Below, in pieces: positions 35,840-43,910 of a stretch of DNA of 64,000 nt. Each line of letters begins with the position of its first letter. Position 1 is the stretch's first letter. Both the position numbers and the translations under genes were made by a program. Source of the stretch: Kocuria coralli (GTDB lineage: Bacteria > Actinomycetota > Actinomycetes > Actinomycetales > Micrococcaceae); assembly GCF_008831305.1 (NCBI RefSeq), contig NZ_ML708618.1:84592-148591 (forward strand), read 5' to 3'. Under the pieces are notes generated by a model. That model made no database searches, was not told the origin of the DNA, and saw only the letters and a program-made list of their open reading frames with translations.

Positions 35840-36532
35840 TCAGCGCAGCGGGTTGTCGAGCTGCGAGAGCCGCAGCAGATGACACGTCGGATACGTCGGG
35901 GCGCAGACGACGAACACGGTGAACGCGACCGGATGCTCGCTGGTGACCGGTTGGCCGTTCCATTCCCCGGCGCGGTGGCGGGTGCCCTCGATCGTGACGG
36001 CCGTCGTTCCTGCCGCGAGCTGCCCCGGCTGGGCCTGCGTCAACGCCTCGGCCCAAGCGTCAGGCACGTACGCGGTATCGATGGCGAGGTGCTGGCGGGT
36101 GACGTACTGCCGCAGCTCGATCCAGGCATCGTGGGTCGGCAGGTACGCGGCCACGTCGGAGGCGAGCCCCGCTTGCTCGTCCCCGCTGGGGTCACCGACC
36201 GCGAGGATCGTCGAGCTGTAGTCCAGCGGCCACAGCCCCGAGGCGGTGTCCCACGCGAACAGCGTGGACGCGACGCCGCGAGCGAAGGTCTCGGGGTCTA
36301 CCGAACGCGGAACCGCTGGAACCCGTGGTGTCCGGGGTGTGCTCGGTGCCACGGTCGGCGGTGCCGTCGTGGTCGGGCCAGGCTCCGGGCCGGGATCGGT
36401 GCTGGTGCTGGTGCGGGGGCCGGTGAGGAGTCCGTAGACGCCGACACTGGCGAGGAGCAGCAGGACGATGCCGGCGGCGATGAGGGCGACGAGTCGGCGG
36501 CGGTTCCGGGGATCGGTGGGTGCAGGGCTCAT
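35840..36532 (-). CDS. VirB8/TcpC-like membrane-anchored transfer protein
   Basis: A 230-residue protein with one N-terminal membrane segment (RRLVALIAAGIVLLLLASVGV, residues about 11-31), a Pro/Thr-rich linker to about 70, and an extracytoplasmic domain of about 150 residues with a Cys pair near the end (VCAPTYPTC). Topology and position suit VirB8/TcpC, the scaffold of the mating pore. I start it at the ATG at 36532; an in-frame ATG at 36556 is possible. The plus-strand motif GAGCAGGTGCACATCCGAC (36536-36554) lies between the two candidates. Confidence 0.72.
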   Translation of the reverse strand: MSPAPTDPRNRRRLVALIAAGIVLLLLASVGVYGLLTGPRTSTSTDPGPEPGPTTTAPPTVAPSTPRTPRVPAVPRSVDPETFARGVASTLFAWDTASGLWPLDYSSTILAVGDPSGDEQAGLASDVAAYLPTHDAWIELRQYVTRQHLAIDTAYVPDAWAEALTQAQPGQLAAGTTAVTIEGTRHRAGEWNGQPVTSEHPVAFTVFVVCAPTYPTCHLLRLSQLDNPLR

Positions 36533-36568
36533 GCCGAGCAGGTGCACATCCGACACCCATGCCAGCGG

Positions 36569-37570
36569 TCAGAGCGCGCGGAGTCGTGGCCGCTCCACCG
36601 CGTCTTCGCGTGCGGCACGGAGGGCGTCGGCGAACCGGACAGTGCCGTCGGTGGTGGTGAGGAAGTTCTCGAACTGCTCGTCGGTCAACTCGGCGGCGAG
36701 TGTGTCGGCGTCGTAGTGGGTCCACCAGTTGGTGAGCTCGCCCCAGGTCTGCACGAACGCGCGGAGCGGGTAGCGGACGGGTTGGCCGTCGCCGGTGACG
36801 AGCGGCAACGGCTTGGGTGGGGTGCGCTTGCCCTTCTTGATCGACTTCGCCTGGGCCACGGCTGCTTCGGCGCGAGCGTGCAGCTCGGCCTCGCGCCGCT
36901 CCCGTGCGGTGGTGTCGGCGTCGCGGATCGCTTGGTAGATCGGATGCACGGGATCGCCAGCCTCGATCCGGTCCAACCCGGCGGCGGCCTCGGCGCGCAG
37001 AGGCTCTGGCAGAGCAGGGTTGTTGGCGATGGCTTCGAGGTAGCCGATCTTCTCCAACGTCGTGTGCGAGGCGCCGCCTGGAATCATTGCCGCCGCTTGC
37101 TCGCGGGTCTTCCCGAGTGGCCCGTTCGACGGTGGTGCAAAGTTTGCACCACCGTCGTTTCCTGGCTGGTTCTCGCTGCTGAACTGGGTAGCGGACTTGC
37201 GGCGGGCGGCGTCTTCGGCCATGACTTGCTTGAGCTCGCGGTAGAGGCCGGCGGCTTCGAGCTGCGTGTAGGGCTTGTGGAGCATGTTGTCGTCCTGCTC
37301 GGCGAGGAGCTGCCCGAGCCGGTCCGATAGGCCACTACGAACCCACACGTTGACGGTGCGCCAGCCGAGCCTCTTGATCGCGGCAAGGCGTCGTGCCCCG
37401 CACACGAGCACGCCGTCGATGGTGATCGTGAGCGGTTGCAGCAAGCCGTCGCGCCCGATGGATGCCGCGAGGGCGTCGATGTCGCCGAGGTCGGCGCGGT
37501 GCCGCGTGCCGACGAGGATCGACTCGACGGTGCGGTCGAGCTGGATGCTGCCGATCTGCGGCTCGGTCAC
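36569..37570 (-). CDS. ParB/RepB/Spo0J-family partition-like protein
   Basis: A 333-residue protein with a ParB N-terminal domain in about residues 12-110 (VESILVGTRHRADLGDIDAL; GDGVLVCGARRLAAIKRLG-like, with the nucleotide-binding GARR), then a helical region (AGLYRELKQVMAEDAARRKS) that could be a DNA-binding HTH, and a C-terminal extension of about 130 residues. It has no adjacent parA. It may help maintenance or act as a transfer regulator. The start overlaps the previous gene's stop (ATGA at 37567-37570). Confidence 0.85.
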   Translation of the reverse strand: MTEPQIGSIQLDRTVESILVGTRHRADLGDIDALAASIGRDGLLQPLTITIDGVLVCGARRLAAIKRLGWRTVNVWVRSGLSDRLGQLLAEQDDNMLHKPYTQLEAAGLYRELKQVMAEDAARRKSATQFSSENQPGNDGGANFAPPSNGPLGKTREQAAAMIPGGASHTTLEKIGYLEAIANNPALPEPLRAEAAAGLDRIEAGDPVHPIYQAIRDADTTARERREAELHARAEAAVAQAKSIKKGKRTPPKPLPLVTGDGQPVRYPLRAFVQTWGELTNWWTHYDADTLAAELTDEQFENFLTTTDGTVRFADALRAAREDAVERPRLRAL

Positions 37571-38457
37571 GACGACTCACCGCCTGCACCACTCGGCGCG
37601 GCCAGAGCGAGCGAGAGGATCAAGTCGTCGTCGCGGAGCAGCAGGTCGAGCGTCTCGCCCAGCAGGAGCCTGAGCAGGACGCCGCGGCCACTGCTGGTGG
37701 CTACGTAGGCCGGGTGCGGGTTCCCGAGCAGCGCTTTCAGCAGCGCGGCCCAGGAGCGGCGCGGCAGGTCGAGCAGTGCCCGCGCGTGCCGATCGCGGCG
37801 CAGCACCTCGTAGGCGGACTGGCGGGTGCCCGCTTTCATCAAGGCCCCGCAGACGTGCTCCACTGCGGCCCGTGCCGTGTCGGCGGGCCAGTCGAGCAGG
37901 CACAGCATCGCGATGGCGTCCTCGGCCGCCGATCCAGCGGACATGCACGCCTGCGCAGACCCGAGACTGTCGCGCGGTTCCGGTTCGAGGTCGCTGGGAC
38001 GCAGGTCGGTGGTGTGGAACGCGGGATGGTAGTCGGCCAGCGCGGTGTCGCGTTCGGAGAACCGCTCGGGATCGTGGAACGCCGAAACGTGCGCGCGACG
38101 AGCCTGGTGCACCGAGCAGAGCAGCCCTTGGGCGCGTTCCTCGTAGACGCAGGTGATCCGCACGGTGTGGGTGATGATCGCCCACGGATCGTTGGCCTCG
38201 CGGGTCGAGCGGTACTGCATCGCGTCGAACGCCGCCGTGACCGCTTCCCAGGTGTCGAGCTTGTGCTTGCGGGCGAGCGCGCGGTACTTGTCGGCGGCGA
38301 ACTCCATCAGCTCGCGGGCTTCCGGGTCGTGAACCCAGGCATCCTCGCCGCCTTCGTAGAGGCGATGGAGCAGGGCGCGCAGGCCCTCGCTCGTGGTGAA
38401 GTCCTCCGCCCCGTAGGCCGTCGGCTGCTCGGTGCTGGTGCTGGTTGGTGTGGTCAT
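37567..38457 (-). CDS. Conserved element protein, function unknown
   Basis: A 296-residue mostly helical soluble protein, MTTPTSTSTEQPTAYGAEDF at the start. A middle region (WAIITHTVRITCVYEERAQG) and a C-terminal helical stretch with many Leu/Arg residues (LLRLLLGETLDLLLRDDDLI) have no recognised domain. The ATG is preceded by GGAGGTG. It is coupled with parB. A copy of the CAGGCAGGTGCGCAC motif is at 38475-38489, 18 nt from the start. Confidence 0.7.
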   Translation of the reverse strand: MTTPTSTSTEQPTAYGAEDFTTSEGLRALLHRLYEGGEDAWVHDPEARELMEFAADKYRALARKHKLDTWEAVTAAFDAMQYRSTREANDPWAIITHTVRITCVYEERAQGLLCSVHQARRAHVSAFHDPERFSERDTALADYHPAFHTTDLRPSDLEPEPRDSLGSAQACMSAGSAAEDAIAMLCLLDWPADTARAAVEHVCGALMKAGTRQSAYEVLRRDRHARALLDLPRRSWAALLKALLGNPHPAYVATSSGRGVLLRLLLGETLDLLLRDDDLILSLALAAPSGAGGESS

Positions 38458-38550
38458 GGTGTTGGCACCTCCTGGCAGGCAGGTGCGCACTCGCTCCCAC
38501 GAACGCGTCCTGCATGCCGATGCCGTCGCCACCATGACCTGTCACCACCG

Positions 38551-38955
38551 TCAGCTCATCGAGACCCCAGAGCGGGACACCTGCGAGGCAGGCGCGGTGC
38601 TGCGCCCGAACGCCGAGATCGGCGGCAACCGCCGGGCGCGATCCCCGAGACGACGAACGCCGGCCCCGAGCGGGGTGCGGGTGCGGCGTGCGAGCTCGGC
38701 TTGGAAGTCGAGGCCACGGCCGGCGGCGTGCGCGGAGTGGCGGGCGATCAGGTCGGTGGGGCGCACCCACTCCACGCCGCGACCGCGAACGAGGGCGTGC
38801 TGCTTGTCGTCGCGGGCGAGCTGCGCGGCCCGCACTGCTTCCGGCGTGCTCGTCGCCTCGACGGGCTGGGGGCGCTCCCGCGTCTCCTCGGGCACCAGCC
38901 GTGCGGGATCGGGCCTGGCCGGGTTGTTGTGCTGCGGGTTGTCGGTGGTGTTCAT
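38551..38955 (-). CDS. Small hydrophilic hypothetical protein
   Basis: A 134-residue polar protein, MNTTDNPQHNNPARPDPARL at the start, followed by Arg-rich stretches. It lies directly downstream of the DUF2637 gene with an ATGA overlap, which supports a real gene. No domain is visible. The composition (many Arg and Gln) may reflect nucleic-acid contact, but nothing more can be said. Confidence 0.6.
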   Translation of the reverse strand: MNTTDNPQHNNPARPDPARLVPEETRERPQPVEATSTPEAVRAAQLARDDKQHALVRGRGVEWVRPTDLIARHSAHAAGRGLDFQAELARRTRTPLGAGVRRLGDRARRLPPISAFGRSTAPASQVSRSGVSMS

Positions 38956-39632
38956 GGGGTTGTCTCCTCCCGTTCGTCGGCGGTGTCGGTGGTGTCAGTG
39001 AGGTGCGCGACGGCGAACCATCTGCCCACGGTCGAGGGATGCACCCCGAGTTCGCGGGCGATCCGCTTGTTCGACCAGCCCGCCTCGCGCAGCTCCCAGC
39101 CCAGCGCCCGCCGATCCGCCACACCGTCATCGCGACGGGTGACCTCCGTCTCGCCAGACGGCAGCGCGGGCATCGACTCCGCCGTGTTCGTCGAGAACGA
39201 TTCGGCGGTGGCAGGTTCGGCGTCGGGGTCGGTGGTGCGGGTGAGGATCACGGTCAGGTGCGTGATGGCCAGCAGCACCACGGGCGGAACCGCGGCGACT
39301 GAGGCCGCGAGCATCCGTGGCACGTCTGCGTCTGCGGCGACGACGGCGTGAATGGCGTTCGCCGTCACCGACACGAGCGCGCCGCCGACCAGCAGCGCCC
39401 ACGGATACCAGGCCGAGCGCTGCCCGGCGAGAGCGACGACGGCGACCGTGGCAACGACGATGATGCCGTCCACGATCAGCGGCCACGCCCACGCCTGCCC
39501 CGCCCCGATCCCGGAGCGAGCGGCCAGATCGGCCAATGAGGTGAACGACAGCCAGAACGCCCCGGCGGCGATGAACACCGTCCCCGCGACCGCCGTCATC
39601 GCGGCCCAGCGCCGCCCTTCCGATTCGCGCAT
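38952..39632 (-). CDS. DUF2637 membrane protein with C-terminal HTH (SpdB-like)
   Basis: A 226-residue protein with four hydrophobic segments in residues 10-130 (AVAGTVFIAAGAFWLSF; WPLIVDGIIVVATVAVVALA; LLVGGALVSVTANAIHAVV; AASVAAVPPVVLLAITHLTV), the DUF2637 fold linked to plasmid spreading proteins (Spd) in Streptomyces. The C-terminal part contains an HTH, LGWELREAGWSNKRIARELG. The ATG at 39632 overlaps the primase-polymerase stop (TGATG); a GTG one codon earlier is possible. It probably assists intramycelial or cell-to-cell spread of the element. Confidence 0.82.
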   Translation of the reverse strand: MRESEGRRWAAMTAVAGTVFIAAGAFWLSFTSLADLAARSGIGAGQAWAWPLIVDGIIVVATVAVVALAGQRSAWYPWALLVGGALVSVTANAIHAVVAADADVPRMLAASVAAVPPVVLLAITHLTVILTRTTDPDAEPATAESFSTNTAESMPALPSGETEVTRRDDGVADRRALGWELREAGWSNKRIARELGVHPSTVGRWFAVAHLTDTTDTADEREETTP

Positions 39633-40564
39633 CACAGCCCAGCCCGCCCCAATGCTGCGGACGGTGGGCTCGCCGAGCGCCCGAACCAGCGACCCGCGCT
39701 CCGGCTACGGCCGTCGGGCGTCACTTCGGATGCGGACTGGGTGGCTCGGTAGGCCGAGCGCACGGTCGTGGTGATCTCGCGATCACCCAGACCCGCCGAA
39801 TGTGCCGCAGCCCCCAGCGCATCGAGCGCGTCGGCGGGCGAGACGCCGTTCTCGGCGAGGCGGCAAGCGGCCCAGAACAGGCCCCGGTTCCGCTCGCCCT
39901 CACCCCGCCCAGCGACCCACGCCGCCAACCGCTCAGCATCCACATCTACCGAGCCGCTGCTGGCGCGTGGTGAGGCGACGGGGCGCGGGTCGAGGAAGTC
40001 CCGCAGCCGGGTCGCATCCACGGTGCCGACCGAGTGGGCGGCGATGTCGGCGACCTCGTAGTGCTTCACGTTCCCGTCGATGATTCGCCGGGAAGGAGGG
40101 GCGATGATGTAGCCGCCGTCGCCCCGGAAATCGACGCCCACGTCAGCGGCCTGCCACGATCGCTGCTCCTTGTCCGGGGTCGCCGGGAAGTACACGTGCG
40201 CGCCACCGGTGGGTGTGCGCACCAGCAGACCTGCCCCGTCGACGAGTCCCGCGTCGGTGGCGCGCTGGTATGCCGCGCGGCCGTCGTGGGGGCCGTGGAC
40301 ATCGACATCGACGACGACAACGCCGGATGGGGCGCCGGTCGGGATGCCGATGTTCGCGTTCGGTGTGCGCGACCACCACGCCGCAACCTGTTCCGGGTCG
40401 CTGCTCGCGTCGAGGAACCCGCGGCGGGTCAGCGGACGCTTCCCCTCGACGACGCACGGGAACACGGGCACGCCAGCCGCCGCGAGGCTCCGCGCCGCTA
40501 CGCCGAGGTGTGGTGAGCGATCCACGCGAATGATCGCCGCAAGGACATCGAATGGCTCGGGCAT
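39632..40564 (-). CDS. Bifunctional DNA primase/polymerase (Prim-Pol) domain protein
   Basis: A 310-residue protein with an N-terminal AEP-type prim-pol domain (about residues 15-200). The core GVVVVDVDVHG (near 82-92) holds the metal-binding Asp pair, and TPTGGAHVYF and VDFRGDGGYIIAPPS complete the site. A C-terminal helical part (EGERNRGLFWAACRLAENGV) is typical of primase-associated regions. It may prime complementary-strand synthesis after transfer or replication of the circular form. It is coupled to the ArdC-like gene by TGATG. No helicase domain is attached. Confidence 0.87.
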   Translation of the reverse strand: MPEPFDVLAAIIRVDRSPHLGVAARSLAAAGVPVFPCVVEGKRPLTRRGFLDASSDPEQVAAWWSRTPNANIGIPTGAPSGVVVVDVDVHGPHDGRAAYQRATDAGLVDGAGLLVRTPTGGAHVYFPATPDKEQRSWQAADVGVDFRGDGGYIIAPPSRRIIDGNVKHYEVADIAAHSVGTVDATRLRDFLDPRPVASPRASSGSVDVDAERLAAWVAGRGEGERNRGLFWAACRLAENGVSPADALDALGAAAHSAGLGDREITTTVRSAYRATQSASEVTPDGRSRSAGRWFGRSASPPSAALGRAGL

Positions 40565-41637
40565 CACAGCCCCCGCCCTGCCAGAGCTGGCACCTGCGCG
40601 CCACGGGGACGATCGGTCTCCACCGCAGGCGTGCGGGAGGTGCGCGGACTGGCGTTGTCGCGGTCAAGGCCGGGCGGAGTGCCGTCGCCGACCTGGGCCG
40701 TGTCGAGCTGGTCGAGGATCGCCAGCGCGGTCTTCCGCACCCGCTCACCGGTGGCCTGCACCACCTGGACGGGCTCTTGGCCGTCCACGCGGGCGGCCCA
40801 GGTCGAGACGTACGGGATCGTGTACCCGGCGGTGTCCATGCCGTGCGCGGCACCGATCATCAGCGCGACCGACTCGGCTTCGACCTCGCGGATGCCGCGA
40901 TGCTGCCGCGCCTCCTCGTCGTCGGGATCGTGCATTAGCACGTGCGCCAGCTCGTGTGCGAGCGTCTTGACCTGCGCGGCCGGGTCCATGTTCTCCCGCA
41001 CCGCGACCGTGCGCGCCTCGTAGTCCGTGAGGCCGTTCGCGCCGGAGATCATCCCCTCGTGCGGCACCCGCAGCACCTCGAACCCCGCCCGGCGAATCTG
41101 CCCGGCCAGCCCCTCCCACAGCCCCGAGGGTGCTTCGCCTTCCAGCAACGTCGGAGCGGGTGGCACCGGCAGCGGTTCGCCGTCGGTCTGGGAGGCATCC
41201 CACACGTAGGCCGGGCGCGCTCCGACCATCCGCGAGCGCACGACCTCGTTAACCTTGTGCTTCTCTCGTGGTCCCAGGCGACGCCAGGAGTTCGGATCGG
41301 CAGGATTGGACGAGGCGAACCGGCCCGTCACGGGCGCGAAGATCATGTAGCCCGGCTGGCCCTTCAGCACCTGCCGCCCGAGCCCCTGCCACTGCCGGTA
41401 CCCGGCAACCAGAGTCGGGAAGGGCTCAGGCACGCGGCCTGCCTCGAACGCGGCCTCATGCTGCACCCAGATCAGCATCGTGTTGTTGAACGACCGCGAC
41501 CGGAACCGTGCCGCGAAGGCCAGCGCCTCCCGCCAGTCGTCACCCGAGACCAGCGACTCGACCGCGCCGGTCAGCTTCTCGTGCAGCTCGTCGAGCTTCG
41601 CCTCCCTTGCCGCGCGGGCGTCCTGGTTCGATGCCAT
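40564..41637 (-). CDS. ArdC-like antirestriction protein with zincin domain
   Basis: A 357-residue protein. Residues 1-140 look like the ArdC N-terminal ssDNA-binding domain (FNNTMLIWVQHEAAFEAGRV; GYRQWQGLGRQVLKGQPGYM). The C-terminal half has an HExxH metalloprotease site, HELAHVLMH (near 230-238), with a downstream Glu (EVEAESVALMIG). ArdC proteins protect incoming DNA from restriction. It is the first gene of the minus-strand transfer operon, starting at the edge of the operator region. GGAGG precedes the ATG at 41637. Confidence 0.88.
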   Translation of the reverse strand: MASNQDARAAREAKLDELHEKLTGAVESLVSGDDWREALAFAARFRSRSFNNTMLIWVQHEAAFEAGRVPEPFPTLVAGYRQWQGLGRQVLKGQPGYMIFAPVTGRFASSNPADPNSWRRLGPREKHKVNEVVRSRMVGARPAYVWDASQTDGEPLPVPPAPTLLEGEAPSGLWEGLAGQIRRAGFEVLRVPHEGMISGANGLTDYEARTVAVRENMDPAAQVKTLAHELAHVLMHDPDDEEARQHRGIREVEAESVALMIGAAHGMDTAGYTIPYVSTWAARVDGQEPVQVVQATGERVRKTALAILDQLDTAQVGDGTPPGLDRDNASPRTSRTPAVETDRPRGAQVPALAGRGL

Positions 41638-41949
41638 GCTCCGGCCTCCTCTTCGGCAGGCCGCGCCAAGGTTGCGCGCGGCGGTACACCTGGTAGGTAG
41701 GCGCGAACACCCGCACCCGGACCGTGAGCTGGACATCGTTCACCTCCTTGAGGCAGCCCGAGCCGACACCGGGACACCTGTGTTGAGCATGCTCAAAATG
41801 TGCCGGAGTCCTGTTCTAACACTGATCGTTGAGCATGCGCAAGCCTTGATTTGTGCATGCTCAACAAATACGGTTGAGCATGCACAACCACCCTCCGGGT
41901 GGATCACATGGATGCCTTGCCCGTCGCGAAGGGAAGGGGGTCACCGACT
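41638..41949. promoter_or_regulatory. Divergent regulatory region with four palindromic operators
   Basis: This 312-bp gap separates the transfer operon (minus) from the regulator operon (plus). It holds four 14-bp near-palindromes of consensus TTGAGCATGCTCAA: 41783-41796 (perfect), 41829-41842 (TTGAGCATGCGCAA), 41851-41864 (TTGTGCATGCTCAA) and 41874-41887 (TTGAGCATGCACAA). Centre spacings are 46, 22 and 23 bp, about whole or double helical turns, as for cooperative repressor binding. The likely ligand is the XRE-like protein encoded at 41950. A short open frame at 41743 going leftward (MNDVQLTVRVRVF...) is weak and I do not call it. Confidence 0.85.
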
Positions 41950-42381
41950 ATGACCGAAGACGAGAGCCAGGCTGCGGCCGAAGACCTCGCCAAGCGTCTG
42001 CGTCTCCTGATGGACGTCGCCGTCGCCGAGTCCGGCACCGAGCCGACCTACTCGCAGATCGCGGACTACCTCCAAGAACGAGGCACCAACCTGTCGCGGT
42101 CGCGCTGGACGTACATGGTCAACGGCCACCGCTACGTCCAAGACCCCGCCGTGTTCGAGGGGCTCGCCGCGTTCTTCGACGTGGACGCCGCGTTCCTGCT
42201 CGGCGAGGACGGTGCCGCCACCCCCGAGAAGGTCTCCGCGCAGCTCGATCTGGTTCGTTCCATGCGGGCCGCGAAGGTGAAGTCCTACGCCGCCCGCACC
42301 CTCGGTGACATCTCGCCGAAAGCACTCCAAGCCATCACCAAGTTCCTGGACGAGGAAATGACACCCATGCCCGAGCACTGA
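41950..42381 (+). CDS. XRE-like transcriptional regulator of the element
   Basis: A 143-residue regulator. Residues about 35-85 form an HTH of the lambda-repressor/XRE kind (YSQIADYLQERGTNLSRSRW; GHRYVQDPAVFEGLAAFFDV). The C-terminus (SAQLDLVRSMRAAKVKSYAA) is helical and may dimerise. The start is the ATG at 41950, behind a purine-rich GGGAAGGGGG; upstream in-frame ATGs are possible but less well placed. It lies 63 nt beyond the last operator, the layout of an ICEBs1-type ImmR repressor. The ImmA-like gene follows 60 nt later. Confidence 0.85.
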   Translation: MTEDESQAAAEDLAKRLRLLMDVAVAESGTEPTYSQIADYLQERGTNLSRSRWTYMVNGHRYVQDPAVFEGLAAFFDVDAAFLLGEDGAATPEKVSAQLDLVRSMRAAKVKSYAARTLGDISPKALQAITKFLDEEMTPMPEH

Positions 42382-42441
42382 CCGGTACCGCGCGACGCGA
42401 AGCCGATACCGGTCCCTGCTCCCCACCGAGAGGGGCGAACC

Positions 42442-42906
42442 GTGAATACCGAACAGACCGTATCGGCGGCCGTCGCGGGCCTTCGGCTCGGTGGTACCTT
42501 CACCCTCGACGACCTCCTCCACGCCATCCAGAACCGGCGACACCGCCGGCTCCGCGTCGTCGAACTCGCAGGCCTCGACACCCACGACGGCATCTGCGCG
42601 GTCTGGTTCATCACCGACACCGAAGACCTCGTGCTCCACGCCCGCAGCGACTCCGCCCTTCACCGGCAACAGTTCGTCCTGCACGAGGTCGCCCACATGA
42701 TCCTCGGTCACTGCGACGGAGACGACTGCCCAGCCGAGGACGTGCTGCTGCCCAACATCCCGCCCTACACCCGCGCCCGCCTGCTCACACGGCAAGACAT
42801 CGACTGCGAAACCGAGATCGCCGCCGAGTCCCTCGCCGACCGGCTCGCCGCAGGCATCCGAGGATCGGTGTTCGCCGAATCGGCCTACTCGGAGGTCTTC
42901 GGATGA
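42442..42906 (+). CDS. ImmA/IrrE-family metallopeptidase
   Basis: A 154-residue protein with a zincin site HEVAHMILGH (near residues 81-90) and a downstream acidic helix (DCETEIAAESLADRLA) providing the third ligand. Relatives such as ImmA of ICEBs1 cleave their partner repressor after RecA/DNA-damage or quorum signals and trigger element excision. The pairing with the adjacent XRE-like gene supports this. The start is an ATG after AGGGGCGAACC-type purines. Its stop overlaps the next gene by ATGA. Confidence 0.87.
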   Translation: MNTEQTVSAAVAGLRLGGTFTLDDLLHAIQNRRHRRLRVVELAGLDTHDGICAVWFITDTEDLVLHARSDSALHRQQFVLHEVAHMILGHCDGDDCPAEDVLLPNIPPYTRARLLTRQDIDCETEIAAESLADRLAAGIRGSVFAESAYSEVFG

Positions 42907-43910
42907 TCCAGACGCTCGTCGCGGCGCTCATGTGGGCGCTCGTGGCGAGCCTGCTCATCTTCCGCCGCAAACGCGCCGACCGAAGCATCACCTACGCAGC
43001 CCTCACCATCGCCATCGCGATGACGCTCAACGTCGATGCGATCTATACCGCCGTCGATCCGCTGCTCGGCGGCACGAACCTCGCGACGCTGATCGCAGAC
43101 GCACTGCTGATGACCGGGCTGTTCTTCCTCGGCCAAGGGGTCATGAGAACCGGTGAATACCGGCCCCGGCTCGTTCGCGCTGTCGTGAGTATCCCGATGC
43201 TCGCCGTCTCCCTCCTCGCGATCACCACGGCGTTCCTGTTCATCGAGCGCGGCGCGACCACGACCCGGTTCATGAGCGACCTCGGCGGGCAGCCGGCGAC
43301 GGCGGTCTACTCGATCATCAACTTCGTCTACTGCGGCATCGTCATCGCCACGATGATGGTCCTCGCCGCGAGACAGTACCGGCACAGCACCGGAATCCAA
43401 CGCCTACCCGCAGGACTGCTGACCCTGGGATCGGCCTTCGGCGTCGCCCTGTGCGTCGCCGTGATCGTCATGAACATCGCCCACGTCACCGGCTGCCTCG
43501 ACCTCATGCACGCCATCCAACCCACCTACGGGCCACTCTCGCTCCTGACGTTCCTGTTCCTCTGCGCCGGGTTCGCGGCGCAGCCCGCCGTCCGACGTGC
43601 CCAGCACTACCTGCGTCGCAGGCGCACCGCTGGCCTCGCGGCACAACTGAAACCCCTCTGGAGGCGCGCAACACAGGCACGGCCCGGCCTGAGCCAAGCA
43701 GACCCCCGCGCCGTCAACGCAGAAGACCCCGAAGGATGCCTGCACCGAGTGATCGTCGAAATCCGCGACGCAATGATCGACCCCCGCATCACCTTCAAGA
43801 CCAGCAGAGCCGAACGCACCCTCCTCGAACGCGCCGAGAGCCACCTCCTCGGATGCGACCGTGCAACGACGCCGGGGCCGCGGACTCCGCGCGAGGAGGC
43901 TGGCTCGTGA
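42903..43910 (+). CDS. MAB_1171c-like multi-spanning membrane protein
   Basis: A 335-residue protein with about seven hydrophobic segments in residues 1-230 (VAALMWALVASLLIF; TYAALTIAIAMTLNVDAIYT; VVSIPMLAVSLLAITTAFLF; LLTFLFLCAGFAAQP) and a cytoplasmic tail of about 100 residues. It resembles the MAB_1171c family of putative transporters (7-TM proteins of unknown function that often accompany XRE/ImmA pairs in actinobacteria). It is coupled to ImmA (ATGA) and to the hydrolase (GTGA). Function unknown; a signalling or effector role is inference. Confidence 0.75.
   Translation: MIQTLVAALMWALVASLLIFRRKRADRSITYAALTIAIAMTLNVDAIYTAVDPLLGGTNLATLIADALLMTGLFFLGQGVMRTGEYRPRLVRAVVSIPMLAVSLLAITTAFLFIERGATTTRFMSDLGGQPATAVYSIINFVYCGIVIATMMVLAARQYRHSTGIQRLPAGLLTLGSAFGVALCVAVIVMNIAHVTGCLDLMHAIQPTYGPLSLLTFLFLCAGFAAQPAVRRAQHYLRRRRTAGLAAQLKPLWRRATQARPGLSQADPRAVNAEDPEGCLHRVIVEIRDAMIDPRITFKTSRAERTLLERAESHLLGCDRATTPGPRTPREEAGS

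Noticed and set aside
38996..39011. Further copy of the GAGGTGCGCA-like motif
   Set aside because: It lies inside the coding sequence of the DUF2637 gene and differs from the others; likely chance in GC-rich DNA.
41540..41743. 67-codon minus-strand frame in the regulatory gap
   Set aside because: Its start overlaps no clear ribosome-binding site and half of it overlaps the ArdC-like gene out of frame; insufficient support.
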